Shown: positions 41,972 to 49,705 of the stretch, one piece after another
Numbering within the stretch: the stretch's first letter is position 1
Layout of the letters: each line of letters begins with the position of its first letter
Assembly (NCBI GenBank): GCA_963825175.1
Contig: CAWGSA010000001.1
Coordinates: 1,178,001 to 1,242,000 of the forward strand
Reading direction: 5' to 3'
Length of the DNA stretch: 64,000 nt
Source of the DNA: DATFTF01 sp963825175
Lineage (GTDB): Bacteria > Acidobacteriota > Thermoanaerobaculia > UBA5066 > Gp7-AA6
Translations under genes and position numbers: made by a program
Notes under the pieces: model-generated
What the model saw: the letters and a program-made list of their open reading frames with translations, nothing else
Told to the model about the DNA's origin: nothing
The model's database searches: none

Positions 41972-44272
41972 CTAGAGCCGGACCTCCAAGCCCACAGCGT
42001 ACCGCCGGCCGGTCGCCGGGAATCCATTCACCTCGGCGTAGGCGCGGTCGGACAGGTTCTGGACGCGCAGGTACGGGACGAGGGTGCCCAGCGGATACCG
42101 AGCCGCGAGGTCGAACCGAACGTAGGAAGGATCCTCGGCTCTCTGGCCGGTCAAGGCGTCGTTGTCGGGGCGCTTGCCCACGAAGACGGCCCGGGGAGCG
42201 ATCTCGATCGCGCCCAGCGGATGGAAGGCCAGGCCGACGAACGCGCTGTCGCGGGGCCGGCGGATCAGCGCGAGCCCGGTCCCGAGGTCGGTGGCCTGGA
42301 GATAGGTGAACCCGGCATCGACCGCGACGCCGGCGGCGACGTCGCCCCGGGCGGTGACCTCGATTCCCCGGGAGCGCGCGCGGCCGACGTTGAAATTCTC
42401 CGAGAGCGTGAAGTCGTAGACGATCAGATCGCGGTAGTCGTTCCAGAAGAGGGAGATCTCCGCGCGAAACTTCCCGACCTGCCTCTCGACACCGACGTCG
42501 TAGGACACGGACCGCTCGGGTTGAAGATTTGGGTTGCCCGAGAACGGGTAGTAAAGCTCCCCCACCGACGGCGCGCGGAACCCCGTGCCCGCCGAGGCGC
42601 GCAGCTTCCATTCTCCGGCGAGCCAGGTCAGCGTGGCCCGCGGGCTCCAGGCGTCGCCGAACTGCGAATGGCGGTCGTAGCGGACTCCCCCGGTCAGGAT
42701 CGCCGGGCCGACCGAGAGCGAGTCCTCCGCTCCGAAATGCCACAGCGTCGCCCTGGAGCCGTCGAGATTGACTCCGAAGTTCGAGCGGTCGTCGACCGTC
42801 CAGCGCTCCCAACCGGCGAACCCGGTGATCTTGTTGGCGCCGACGGCGAAGCTGTCGGAAACGCGGCCCTGGAGCGTCCTCGCGTCGGTGTCGGAACGGA
42901 ATCCCGTGGTCTCGAACGACGGGCGGGAGGCGGTCCAGCCGAGCACCGCCGTGGCGGTATGGCCGTCCGCAGGGTGGAACGTGGCCGGAAGCTCCAGGCG
43001 CGTCTCCCGCGGGAAGTAACGGTCCGACGGCGTCTGTGCGCCCACCGGCCCCGGAAGCCCCAGCTCACCGTCGACTGTGGACCCTTCCAGCGCGATCGTG
43101 GCGTCGTGCTCGAACCGGCGCTCGATGCGCACCGACCCCGAGCGCGACCGCCAGTCGTCGTTGGCACGGTCACCGTCGCTCCTCTGATCGCGCAAGCTCG
43201 CCGCGATCCCCCAGGCCTCGGATCCCGCGGTCACGAAGGCGGTCTCCTCGCGCCCGGACGCGTTGCCGGCCTCGGCCGAGAATCGGCCGGCGAGCTTTCC
43301 GGCCGCGGGCCGGGTGAAGATCTGGACCACCCCGCCGATCGCGTCGGACCCGTAGAGCGCGGAGAAGGGCCCGCGGACGACCTCGATGCGCTCCACGTTC
43401 TCCGTCGACAGCGGGCCGAAGTCGTAACCGGGGAAGAAGGGAGAGTTGACCCGCACGCCGTCGACCAAGACGAGCGTCTCCGTCGACGCGGCGCCGCGCA
43501 GGAAGAGAGAGGTCTGGGAGCCGGGCCCGCCGGACTGGGCCGGCGTCGCTCCGGCGACCGCACGGAGAACGTCGGCCACGGTTTTCCATCCGTTCTCCTC
43601 GATCTCGCGGCGCGTGATGACCGTGGCGGCGGAGCCAACCTGATCCTCCTCTTCCGGCACCGCTGTCGCGGTGACGACCACGTTCTCGGCGACGGGAGCG
43701 GCCTGGGCCTGGAGGCCCGCGGGCAGGGCCGCGACCGCCGCGAAGACGAAGACCGCGGTCAGGGCCGCGCGGCGAGCCGCTCGGCGGCGGGCCAGCGCGT
43801 CCACGCCGAAGAGCGCGGCCATGCCGACGAGATCCCCCGCCAGCGTGTTCCAGAACCAGGGGATCGCGGCGACGTAGCAGGCCGCCAACCCGCTGGCCGT
43901 CGCCGGATACGTGTCGAACGGGATCCAGATGGCGAAGTTCGTGACGAGGTAGAAGAGCCACGAGCTCGCGAGGGAAAGGGCCGCGAGGCGGGCCGGCGTC
44001 GCCTCCACGGCGGCAAGCCGTCCCAGGACCACGATGGCCGCGAACGCGCCGTAGACGGCAAATCGGACGAGCGTGAACACCGGACGGCCGGTTCCGAGAT
44101 CGATCGCGAAATCCGAGAGCGCCATCGCCGCGAGCGGCACCGCCCACGCCAGGCGGCGCGGGAGCCGCGCACCCGCAAAGAGCGCCACCGCGCCGAGCGC
44201 GGCGAAGTTGGGAGGATGGGGGATGAGACGGGAGAAGCCGCCCAGAAGAACGAGCAGAACCGCGGTCGTCAT
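41972..44272 (-). CDS. BtuB-like TonB-dependent receptor fused to an N-terminal six-helix membrane domain (DUF6580-like)
   Basis: 766 residues in one open frame. Residues 1-175 make about six membrane helices (FSRLIPHPPNFAALGAVALF, FLVTNFAIWIPFD, WFWNTLAGDLVGMAALFG), similar to DUF6580. A second signal-like stretch (TAVFVFAAVAALPAGLQAQ) follows, then a plug with a TonB-box-like VAENVVVTAT, and a BtuB-like barrel to the C-terminal YAVGLEVRL. A GTG near 43808 (VDALARRRAARR) could be a second start. The start at 44272 has GGGAGG. Cobalamin uptake across the outer membrane is the likely role. Confidence 0.8.
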   Translation of the reverse strand: MTTAVLLVLLGGFSRLIPHPPNFAALGAVALFAGARLPRRLAWAVPLAAMALSDFAIDLGTGRPVFTLVRFAVYGAFAAIVVLGRLAAVEATPARLAALSLASSWLFYLVTNFAIWIPFDTYPATASGLAACYVAAIPWFWNTLAGDLVGMAALFGVDALARRRAARRAALTAVFVFAAVAALPAGLQAQAAPVAENVVVTATAVPEEEDQVGSAATVITRREIEENGWKTVADVLRAVAGATPAQSGGPGSQTSLFLRGAASTETLVLVDGVRVNSPFFPGYDFGPLSTENVERIEVVRGPFSALYGSDAIGGVVQIFTRPAAGKLAGRFSAEAGNASGREETAFVTAGSEAWGIAASLRDQRSDGDRANDDWRSRSGSVRIERRFEHDATIALEGSTVDGELGLPGPVGAQTPSDRYFPRETRLELPATFHPADGHTATAVLGWTASRPSFETTGFRSDTDARTLQGRVSDSFAVGANKITGFAGWERWTVDDRSNFGVNLDGSRATLWHFGAEDSLSVGPAILTGGVRYDRHSQFGDAWSPRATLTWLAGEWKLRASAGTGFRAPSVGELYYPFSGNPNLQPERSVSYDVGVERQVGKFRAEISLFWNDYRDLIVYDFTLSENFNVGRARSRGIEVTARGDVAAGVAVDAGFTYLQATDLGTGLALIRRPRDSAFVGLAFHPLGAIEIAPRAVFVGKRPDNDALTGQRAEDPSYVRFDLAARYPLGTLVPYLRVQNLSDRAYAEVNGFPATGRRYAVGLEVRL

Positions 44273-44387
44273 GCGAACCTCCCGTTCGACGAGACGAAAG
44301 CTCGGAACGGGAGGCGTCGAGGTCCGCGCGCCCGCGCAAATTCGAAGGCGCACCCTCTTCGGTTCCACCCGCCCGAGAAAGCGTTCC

Positions 44388-44556
44388 GTCCGGCAGGTCT
44401 CCTGGCTTCCGGATCTTCCGCCGCCGGGCTCCTTCCCAGGCGCTCGACCGATTGCTCGATCCGATGCGCCCAGTGGTTCGTTGCCCGAGGCGTCCCCGGT
44501 GACAGTGGCGGGGGCCGCGCGGGATTTTCACCCGCTTCCCTTGGCCGGATGGGTCA
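44388..44556 (-). promoter_or_regulatory. Cobalamin riboswitch
   Basis: On the minus strand the elements appear in order: AAGGGAAGCGGGTGAAAATC, the B12 box GCCACTG (44503-44509), a GC-rich middle hairpin, and the closing GAAGCCAGGAGACCTGCCGG. These are the conserved parts of the cobalamin aptamer. It ends about 115 bases before the BtuB fusion gene and would switch the whole operon off when adenosylcobalamin is abundant. Confidence 0.92.
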
Positions 44557-44616
44557 AAGATCGTGAACGAGGGGTGACGATACATCCACGACGCTCCGGC
44601 GTTCAAGCCTCCTTTC

Positions 44617-44703
44617 GTAAGGCGTAAGGCGTTAGGCGTCAGGCGTGGCCGGAAGGAGCCGAGGGTCCTCCGTTCGCCTCACGCCTCACGCCTCACGCCT
44701 CAC
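44617..44703. repeat. Inverted pair of heptamer arrays, GTAAGGC/GTGAGGC family
   Basis: Left arm: GTAAGGC, GTAAGGC, GTTAGGC, GTCAGGC (44617-44644). Right arm: four GCCTCAC units (44676-44703). The two arms are complementary and can form a long hairpin around a 31-base loop. It lies between the riboswitch and larB, which are divergent. Confidence 0.85.
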
Positions 44704-44728
44704 GTCCAGCGGATACAATCCGCTGGCG

Positions 44729-45511
44729 ATGCCAAGCCCTGACTTCACCCTCGACTTCGACCGCATGCGGCGGGTGGGGTTCCCCGAGGTGGTCCTGGCC
44801 CAGGGCAAGACGACCGCGCAGATCGCCGAGATCTGCCGCCAGCTCTCCCGCGCCCACGACGTCCTGGTCACGCGCCTGACGCCGGAGGCCTGGAGCGATC
44901 TCTCGACGCTCCCCTTGCCGGGCCGCGCCTCCTACGATCCGCGCTCGGCCACGCTGCACCTCGCGGTCGGAAAGCCCATGGCCAAGGCGGAGGGAACGGT
45001 GGCCGTTGTCACCGCGGGCACGTCCGACACCGTCGTGGCCGAGGAGGCCCGCCGCACACTCGAGTACCTCGGCGTCGCATCGACGATCGTTCCCGACGTC
45101 GGCGTCGCCGGCGTCCTGCGTCTGCTCTCGAGGCTCGAGGAAATCGAGGCGGCGGACGTTGTCCTGGTCGTCGCGGGCATGGAGGCGTCGCTCTTCTCCG
45201 TCGTCGCCGGTCTGGTGGGCCGTCCCATCGTCGCCGTCCCGACCTCGGGCGGCTACGGCGCCGCGCTCTCCGGGATCGCGTCGCTTCTCTCCGCCATCAA
45301 CTCCTGCGCCAACGGGGTGACGGCGGTCAACATCGACTCCGGCTACGCCGCCGCGATGGCCGCGTACCGCATTCTTTCCGGAGGACCGCGCCGATGGGAT
45401 CGAAAGGAAAAGCCGGAGCCCGGACCGCCCGCGAGTACACCCACGAGGCCGCCGTCGGCGTCGACCGCAAGAGGAAAAAAGCGCTCCTCGGGCGCCCGAC
45501 GACGCCGGTAA
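44729..45511 (+). CDS. larB: Nickel-pincer cofactor biosynthesis protein LarB
   Basis: 260 residues. The AIR-carboxylase-like domain has VAVVTAGTSDTVVAEEARRTL, VVAGMEASLFSVVAGLVG and the terminal GVTAVNIDSGYAAAMAAYRIL, as in LarB, which carboxylates nicotinic acid adenine dinucleotide for the pincer cofactor of lactate racemase. LarC and LarE are not in the window. After the domain end the frame runs on for about 40 arginine- and proline-rich residues that overlap the next gene by 118 bases; this tail looks non-conserved. The ATG follows a heptamer array and a hairpin (CCAGCGG/CCGCTGG). Confidence 0.88.
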   Translation: MPSPDFTLDFDRMRRVGFPEVVLAQGKTTAQIAEICRQLSRAHDVLVTRLTPEAWSDLSTLPLPGRASYDPRSATLHLAVGKPMAKAEGTVAVVTAGTSDTVVAEEARRTLEYLGVASTIVPDVGVAGVLRLLSRLEEIEAADVVLVVAGMEASLFSVVAGLVGRPIVAVPTSGGYGAALSGIASLLSAINSCANGVTAVNIDSGYAAAMAAYRILSGGPRRWDRKEKPEPGPPASTPTRPPSASTARGKKRSSGARRRR

Positions 45512-46515
45512 AGGTCCGCCCCGGGACCACCGTCTCGCAGCTCCTCGACGCCTACCGCGACGCGTCCTTCCAGGCGCGCGCGCTCGGCAAGTGCGGCGCC
45601 GTCTTCGAGGCCATGCTGCGGGATCGCAAGCGCCCGACCATCTTCCTGGGACTGGCCGGGTCGCTGATCGCCGCCGGCATGCGGCAGGTCATCGTGGACC
45701 TGATCGAGAACAATATGGTCGACGTCGTCGTCTCGACCGGCGCGATCATCTCGCAGGACTTCTACCAGGTGCGCGGCGGGCGCCACTACCACGGCACGCC
45801 GGAGGCCGACGACAAGGAGCTGCGGGACCTCTACATCGACCGGCTCTACGACACCTTCATCGACGAGGAGAAGTACTGGGAGACCGATCTCGCGGTCTCG
45901 CGCTTTGCCGACGGGCTCGCGCCGCAAAGCCTGTCCTCGCGCGCGTTCCTGGCGCTCCTGGCCGAGCTGGCCCGGAGAGACAGGGGCTCGATCCTCGGGG
46001 CCTGCGCCAGGAACGGGACGCCGCTCTTCGTGCCGGCCTTGAACGACTCCTCGATCGGCATCGGCCTGACCGAGCACTACCACCGCGCCCGCAAGGCCGG
46101 CCGCGAGCCCTTCACCATCAGCTCGATCCGCGACAACTACGAGCTGACCCAGATCGTGGTCCAGAGCCCGGCCACCGCGGCGATCTACGTCTCCGGCGGG
46201 GTGCCCAAGAACTACATCAACGACTCGATCGTCATGTCCTACATCTTCGGGATCGACACCGGCGGCCACAAGTACGCCCTCCAGATCACGACCGACGCCC
46301 CGCACTGGGGAGGCCTGGGCGGCTCGACCCTCTCGGAAGCGACCTCCTGGGGCAAGGTCTCGAAAAAGGCCACGCACGAGATGGCGTTCGTCGAGACGTC
46401 GGTGGCTCTCCCGATGCTCTACGGGTACGCGCTGCAGAAGAAAGCCGCCAAGGGGCGGAAGAGGCTTCGCTTCACTTGGAGGGAGGACCGGTTGGAGAAG
46501 GTCGAGAAGACCTAG
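45394..46515 (+). CDS. Deoxyhypusine synthase-like protein (bacterial)
   Basis: 373 residues. Family motifs: FLGLAGSLIAAGMRQVIVD, DVVVSTGAIISQDFYQ, the glycine-rich VSGGVPKNYIND and the catalytic lysine in SEATSWGKVSKKATHE (TSWGK). Bacteria lack the eIF5A substrate; their homologues make homospermidine or related polyamines with spermidine, putrescine or agmatine as donors. That fits the aguA and aguB genes elsewhere in this window. It has GGAGG nine bases upstream of its ATG and overlaps larB by 118 bases. A heptamer array begins three bases after its stop. Confidence 0.85.
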   Translation: MGSKGKAGARTAREYTHEAAVGVDRKRKKALLGRPTTPVKVRPGTTVSQLLDAYRDASFQARALGKCGAVFEAMLRDRKRPTIFLGLAGSLIAAGMRQVIVDLIENNMVDVVVSTGAIISQDFYQVRGGRHYHGTPEADDKELRDLYIDRLYDTFIDEEKYWETDLAVSRFADGLAPQSLSSRAFLALLAELARRDRGSILGACARNGTPLFVPALNDSSIGIGLTEHYHRARKAGREPFTISSIRDNYELTQIVVQSPATAAIYVSGGVPKNYINDSIVMSYIFGIDTGGHKYALQITTDAPHWGGLGGSTLSEATSWGKVSKKATHEMAFVETSVALPMLYGYALQKKAAKGRKRLRFTWREDRLEKVEKT

Positions 46516-46517
46516 GA

Positions 46518-46972
46518 ATTTGTGATTTGTGATTTGTGATTTGTGATTTGTGACTGCGGCTTGAATTCGTGAATCCGCAGCAGCTGCGCGATCGAACCAA
46601 GGCACTCGCACTCGGTGACTTGTCCGCGAGGTCCCGCCGGGCGAAGCGGCTCGCGTCATCACCCGTCAATTGCTGCGATCTGCAACCTCTGTGGCTGCAA
46701 ACGATCGAGCAGCGACTCGCGCCCGATCGAGCTCTGAGTTCATCGCGAAGATCGCAGTCGTTGTCGAGGAGGCCGATGAAACAGTCCTATGGCTCGAACT
46801 GCTCCGCGACGCTGAAATCTTGTCGGCGTCTCGTCGTCTGGCCTCGCTCATGGACGAATCCGAGCAGCTGCTGAAGATTTTCGCCGCGACACTGCGAAGC
46901 TCGCGTCGTCGAACGGGACTTCGGTCCAATGCGTCCGATACCAGCCGCAATCGCAAATCACAAATCGCAAAT
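46518..46972 (+). mobile_element. Four-helix-bundle cassette bounded by inverted heptamer arrays
   Basis: Left end: five ATTTGTG units (46518-46552) followed by ACTGCGGCTTG. Right end on the other strand: ATTTGCG, ATTTGTG, ATTTGCG and ATTGCGG, followed by CTGG (46945-46972). The match goes past the heptamers (A(C/T)TGCGGCT(T/G)G), so these are terminal inverted repeats. Inside is a decayed four-helix-bundle gene. No transposase is present, so any mobility would use other enzymes; that is inference. Confidence 0.65.
46569..46970 (+). pseudogene. Four-helix-bundle protein (23S rRNA intervening-sequence protein family), frameshifted
   Basis: The N terminus MNPQQLRDRTKALAL is in one frame; the rest (EVPPGEAARVITRQLLRSAT, SVAANDRAATRARSSSEFIA, VVEEADETVLWLELLRDAEI) is in another, so a base is missing near 46615. 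The order matches the S23/IVP family, whose members form pentameric helical bundles and include the accessory protein Avd of diversity-generating retroelements. No reverse transcriptase or template repeat is here. The C-terminal frame runs through the right array without a stop (RNRKSQIANKK). Confidence 0.72.
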
Positions 46973-47000
46973 AAAAAAACGCCCCGCTTCCGCGAGGCAT
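46973..47000 (-). terminator. Rho-independent terminator of the DUF1573 gene
   Basis: On the minus strand, GCCTCGC-GGAA-GCGGGGC is followed by seven T residues. It directly abuts the right heptamer array of the four-helix-bundle cassette. Confidence 0.75.
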
Positions 47001-47044
47001 TTCCTATCAGTCGAATCCCGGAGCGTTTTTTTCGGGGGCGTTTT

Positions 47045-48106
47045 TTACAGGACTTGCCCTTTGAGCGGCAGCTCGATCACCGCCTTCTCCTTGTCCGTGG
47101 TGAAGAGCTTGACGGTTCCGTCCAGAGCGCCCTTCTTGATCTTGTCTCCCGCCTTGATGACGACCGTGTAGGAGACTCCATCCTGGGTCGCCACGACGTC
47201 GGTGACGAATCCCGGAATCGAAACTTCCGCCCTGGTCACCTTGATCGCCGTCTGCGGCTTGTTGTTGTTGACCACGACGTTGCGGGTGATGGCGTCCTTG
47301 CCCGGCGTGAAGTTACCGAAGTTGACGAGCTTGGGCGTGACGGAGACGCGCTCGCGCACCAGGCCGGAAACCGGAACCTCGATGATGGGCTGCTGCGAGA
47401 CGCCGGTCGCGACGCGGATGGGAGCGTTCAAGAGCCCCTCGGGGGCGTCGGGAGTGATGGTGATGTGGAGCTTGTACTGCTCGCCCGAGTGCCCCTGGAC
47501 CTTGTCCTTATCGCCGGCCGGCTGGACTTCCGCCTTCACGTAAGGCTGCGCGGTCTCCGTCACGGTCGGCTTGAAGGTCTTCTCCTCCGAGACGAGGATC
47601 ACGTCGCGCGCGTCGGTGTCGCCCTTGACCAGCGCGAACCGCACGTACGGCTGCGGCAGGATGTCGACGAACGGCTTGACGGTGGCCTTGATGAAGAGAT
47701 TGATCTGCGGGCGGTCGGGATCGTTGGAGAGAACCAGCAGCGACTTGGAGATGGGGCCGGAGAAGTTCTTGGTGTCGACCGACGTGACGATCTTGCCTTG
47801 CCCCCCGGCCTTGATCGTCTTGTCGAAGGAGGCGACCGTGCATCCGCAGCCGGGGCGGGCGTCGCTGATGACCAGATCCGATCCCCCGCCGTTCTTGACG
47901 ACGAAGGTCGTCTCGATCATCTGCCCCTTCGGGACGGTCCCGGCTTCCTTGGTTTCCGGCGTGATCTCGATCTTGGGCGCGGCGACGGCGGCCTTGGGCG
48001 CCGTCTTGCCCTTGTCCTTGGCGGCCTGACCGAATGCGACTCCCGACAGCGCCACCAGCGCGATCGCGGCGAGGCCGGCACAGGCCAACTGCTTCATCTG
48101 ACGCAT
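47045..48106 (-). CDS. DUF1573 domain secreted protein
   Basis: 353 residues. The signal peptide (CAGLAAIALVALSGVAFG) is followed by a linker and two beta-sandwich repeats. The first carries PGCGCTVASFDKTIKAGGQGKI and VLSNDPDRPQINLFIKATV, the DUF1573 pattern. The second half has the similar VPVSGLVRERVSVTPKLVNFG. Members are secreted Ig-like or ASPM/SPD2-like proteins of unknown role. ATG at 48106 with GGAGG upstream fits the signal peptide. A terminator with seven T residues follows after the stop. Confidence 0.85.
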   Translation of the reverse strand: MRQMKQLACAGLAAIALVALSGVAFGQAAKDKGKTAPKAAVAAPKIEITPETKEAGTVPKGQMIETTFVVKNGGGSDLVISDARPGCGCTVASFDKTIKAGGQGKIVTSVDTKNFSGPISKSLLVLSNDPDRPQINLFIKATVKPFVDILPQPYVRFALVKGDTDARDVILVSEEKTFKPTVTETAQPYVKAEVQPAGDKDKVQGHSGEQYKLHITITPDAPEGLLNAPIRVATGVSQQPIIEVPVSGLVRERVSVTPKLVNFGNFTPGKDAITRNVVVNNNKPQTAIKVTRAEVSIPGFVTDVVATQDGVSYTVVIKAGDKIKKGALDGTVKLFTTDKEKAVIELPLKGQVL

Positions 48107-48288
48107 TTCCCGCTCCTCCTGTCTTGGTTCCATGACCGTCCTGGCCGCTCGGGAAGGCCCGCTTCCGGGCCGGGCCGTCTCGCGTTCGTCCGGGTTACTA
48201 TGCCGAAGGGGTCAAACTACTCAAAGATCGTGGATATTTCCACAAAAAGCGGCAGGGCTCCCGCGCGCGGACGATTCCGGGGGATTGC

Positions 48289-49677
48289 GTGAAGGTCCAT
48301 CTCGTCCGCATCGGCGGGACGGCCATGGTGCCTCTGGCCGCCCTTCTTCGGGAATCGGGACACACCGTGACCGGAAGCGATCTCGACCTGTACCCGCCGA
48401 TGTCCACCCTCTTGGAGGAATTGAAGATACCGGTGGCCAACGGGTTCTCGCAACGTAACGTTCCATCCGACTGCGAGGCCGTGATCGTGGGGAACGCCGC
48501 TTTGCGCGACAACGTCGAGGCGGCCGAAGGCGTGCGCCGGGGGATTCCTGTCCTCTCGCTGCCACAGGCTGTCGCCCGCTTCCTGCTGCCTGGCAAGACC
48601 TCCGTCGTCGTGACCGGGACCCATGGCAAGACCACGACGTCGGCGCTGACGGCATGGCTTCTCTTGGACGCCGGCCGCGATCCGGGCTTTCTCGTGGGCG
48701 GCCAGATGAAGAACCTGGGCCGCGGCTATCGGCTCGGGAAGGGTCCGCATTTCGTTCTGGAGGGCGACGAGTACAACGCCGCGTTCTTCGACCGGGGCCC
48801 CAAGTTCCTCCACTACCAGCCGCGGCACCTCTTCGTCGGAAACATCGAGTACGACCATGCCGACCTCTTTCCCGATCTGGCGTCCGTGGTCGAGGCGTTC
48901 CGCAAGGTCGTCGATCTGGTGCCGCCGGAGGGCGTGGTCGTGGTCAACGCCGACGACGCGCGGGCCTTCTCCGTGGCCTCCCAGGCCCGGGCCCGGCTCG
49001 TGTCGGTCTCCGTTTCCGATCCGACCGCGGACTTCGCCGCCGCGGATATCGCGTTCTCGCCGGAGGGGACGCGGTTCCTCCTGGTCGAAGCCGGCCAGCC
49101 CGTCGAGCGGCTCTCTTCGCCGCTCTTCGGTCTCCACAACGTCTCCAACGCGCTCGGCGCCATCGCCCTGGCGCGCGGCCTGGGAGTCTCGCCCGCGGAG
49201 ATCGCGCGCGCACTGCCCCGTTTCGAAGGAGTCCGGCGGCGCATGGAGGTGGCGGGCGAGAAGAACAATATTCTTATTGTGGACGACTTCGCCCACCATC
49301 CGACCGCCGTGGCCGGCACGCTTGCGGCCGCCTCGACGCGCTGGCCCGGCCGCCGCCTGTGGGCCCTGTTCGAGCCGCGCTCCAACACCGCCGGCCGCAG
49401 GCTCTTCCAGGAGGACTACGCGAAGGCCTTCGCCGGCGCCGACGCCCTGGTGATCGCCCCGGTCTTTCACGCCAAACGCCTGACGCCCGACACGACGCTC
49501 GACCGCGAAGCGCTGGTCGCGAACTTCAGAGCCGCCGGCAAGGCCGCCTTCGCTCCCGGCGAGACGGCCGAGATCCCGGAGATCCTGCGCCGCCACGCGC
49601 GCGCCGGCGACGTCTTGATCCTGATGTCCTCCGGCGCGTTCGGAGGCTTGCCGGCGACTCTGGCCGAGACGCTGTGA
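48289..49677 (+). CDS. mpl: Mpl-like UDP-N-acetylmuramate:tripeptide ligase
   Basis: 462 residues. The Mur ligase ATP loop is VVVTGTHGKTTTSALTAWL. The second domain has FVGNIEYDHADLFPDL, and the third has ILIVDDFAHHPTAVAGTL and FEPRSNTAGRRLFQEDY. This is the Mpl rather than the MurC pattern. It ligates recycled tripeptide to UDP-MurNAc in peptidoglycan recycling. GTG start at 48289. The region before it holds an imperfect palindrome, GTGGATATTTCCAC, of unknown role. The following membrane-protein gene starts 29 bases after its stop. Confidence 0.9.
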   Translation: MKVHLVRIGGTAMVPLAALLRESGHTVTGSDLDLYPPMSTLLEELKIPVANGFSQRNVPSDCEAVIVGNAALRDNVEAAEGVRRGIPVLSLPQAVARFLLPGKTSVVVTGTHGKTTTSALTAWLLLDAGRDPGFLVGGQMKNLGRGYRLGKGPHFVLEGDEYNAAFFDRGPKFLHYQPRHLFVGNIEYDHADLFPDLASVVEAFRKVVDLVPPEGVVVVNADDARAFSVASQARARLVSVSVSDPTADFAAADIAFSPEGTRFLLVEAGQPVERLSSPLFGLHNVSNALGAIALARGLGVSPAEIARALPRFEGVRRRMEVAGEKNNILIVDDFAHHPTAVAGTLAAASTRWPGRRLWALFEPRSNTAGRRLFQEDYAKAFAGADALVIAPVFHAKRLTPDTTLDREALVANFRAAGKAAFAPGETAEIPEILRRHARAGDVLILMSSGAFGGLPATLAETL

Positions 49678-49705
49678 CGCCATCCCGACGGCCGGCAAAG
49701 GCTGC

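Noticed and set aside
46569..46970. A diversity-generating retroelement, because the four-helix-bundle family includes Avd
   Set aside because: There is no reverse transcriptase, template repeat or variable repeat in the window.
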